Of a stretch of DNA of 64,000 nt, positions 63,452-64,000 are shown piece by piece. Origin of the DNA: Nitrospira sp. Lineage in GTDB: Bacteria; Nitrospirota; Nitrospiria; Nitrospirales; Nitrospiraceae. The stretch covers positions 166,652 through 230,651 of the forward strand of contig SWDS01000002.1 in the NCBI GenBank assembly GCA_005116745.1. The letters are read 5' to 3'. The notes below the pieces were generated by a model. That model had not been told where the DNA came from. It searched no databases and saw only the letters and a program-made list of their open reading frames with translations. Every line of letters begins with the position of its first letter. The first letter of the stretch is position 1. The translations under genes and the position numbers were made by a program.

Positions 63452-64000
63452 CGTCTGGGGTCCCATCCACGTCTCCCTTTCGCCTCCCATCCTGGGCCAT
63501 CCGTCTTGCGCGTCGGCAGCAACACCCGATCGTGGCGGCGTCCGATCGTATGCGATTCGTCATCCAACTCGCGCTGACCAACGTCACCGCTCAGACCGGT
63601 GGCCCCTTCGGGGCGGCAGTCTTCGAAACCAAGACAGGACGACTCATTGCCGTCGGGGTAAACGTCGTCGAACCCACCAACTGTTCACTTGCCCATGCCG
63701 AAGTGGTCGCCCTCGCCAACGCACACGCGACTCTGAAGCAGTTCGATCTCGGCGCGCCTGGTATGCCGAAGCTCACACTGATCACGAGCTGTGAACCCTG
63801 CGCCATGTGTTATGGCGCGATTCTTTGGTCCGGGGTTCGAAACGTCGTCTGCGCCGCGCGGGGGTCCGACGCAGCGGCAATCGGGTTCGATGAAGCTCCA
63901 AAACCTAAAAACTGGGTGGCCACGCTGGAAGATCGCGGAATTTCCGTGACCCGTGACATTTGCCGAGACGAGGCCATTGCGGTCTTTCAACGTTATCAGC
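63448..64000 (+). CDS. Nucleoside/guanine deaminase-type enzyme (3' end cut)
   Basis: Starts at a GTG in a GTGA overlap with the TPR gene and is open to the window end, so the 3' end is missing (184 codons seen). Zinc-dependent cytidine-deaminase fold: TGGPFGAAVFE, CSLAHAEVVAL (His-Ala-Glu) and SCEPCAMCYGAILWSGV (PCxxC). The ILWSGV and FDEAP parts resemble guanine deaminase and TadA-like members. The longer-than-usual N-terminus (about 35 residues) is of uncertain start. Confidence 0.85.
   Translation, partial: MTSGVPSTSPFRLPSWAIRLARRQQHPIVAASDRMRFVIQLALTNVTAQTGGPFGAAVFETKTGRLIAVGVNVVEPTNCSLAHAEVVALANAHATLKQFDLGAPGMPKLTLITSCEPCAMCYGAILWSGVRNVVCAARGSDAAAIGFDEAPKPKNWVATLEDRGISVTRDICRDEAIAVFQRYQ

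Overview
The window looks like a chromosomal piece of a complete-ammonia-oxidising (comammox) Nitrospira. The main evidence is an AmoC subunit of ammonia monooxygenase with its copper ligands (12929-13756), in a background of Nitrospira-type genes: an actinobacterial-style proteasome with Pup-ligase and depupylase homologues, an SmbP-like metal-binding protein and a membrane-anchored multihaem cytochrome c. The species assignment is inferred from protein character, not from a marker gene. No rRNA or tRNA gene was recognised.

Layout. 1-6183 (+): 3' part of lon, thiL, a DUF2062 membrane protein, an HD phosphohydrolase and two small unknown proteins. 6184-9800: an accessory patch with a three-gene, minus-strand, abortive-infection-like operon, a small membrane protein, a repeat element and a 25-residue peptide. 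9854-16192: an SDR oxidoreductase, ftsH, an orphan amoC preceded by a 47-codon membrane peptide and divergent from a MarR regulator, a second copy of the small membrane protein, and an M23 peptidase. 16189-22460 (-): mpa/ARC, dop, prcB, prcA, pafA as one operon with a sigma70-like promoter and a perfect 16-bp palindrome at its start. No Pup or UBact gene is present. 22601-24388 (-): thiS, thiG, thiE. 24478-36843: housekeeping blocks (ctpA-envC-ftsX-ftsE; yraN-rnhB-rplS-trmD-rimM-rpsP-ffh; uvrB; an RRM protein). 37107-43484: exported and membrane proteins (M28 peptidase, TolC, CPBP, DUF3147).

43500-56130 is a second accessory region. It holds four toxin-antitoxin modules, an HTH-ATPase-DUF4325 regulator, two fragments of an avd-like gene, and a 900-residue DUF4062-STAND-formylglycine-enzyme-fold protein whose C-terminus resembles the variable region of a diversity-generating retroelement (DGR) target. 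uvrA follows, and behind its 3' end lie two further divergent copies of that same 3' end. Each copy is separated from the next by a toxin-antitoxin module, and the series ends at a HEPN-type protein. This cassette pattern and the STAND receptor are the most unusual features.

56330-64000: DUF3422, AlgH/YqgE, a nitrilase-family hydrolase, SmbP, a two-domain rhodanese, a pentahaem cytochrome c overlapping an HDAC-like deacetylase, a TPR protein, and a nucleoside deaminase cut by the window end.

Working links: the proteasome locus supplies a gated protease, its unfoldase and the ligase/hydrolase pair for a protein tag encoded elsewhere. FtsEX with EnvC controls murein hydrolysis at division. ThiS, ThiG, ThiE and ThiL supply steps of thiamine diphosphate synthesis. 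AmoC, SmbP and the cytochrome fit a copper- and haem-rich nitrifier. Many starts were moved inward from the longest open frame using ribosome binding sites, spacing or family starts; this is stated in each entry.
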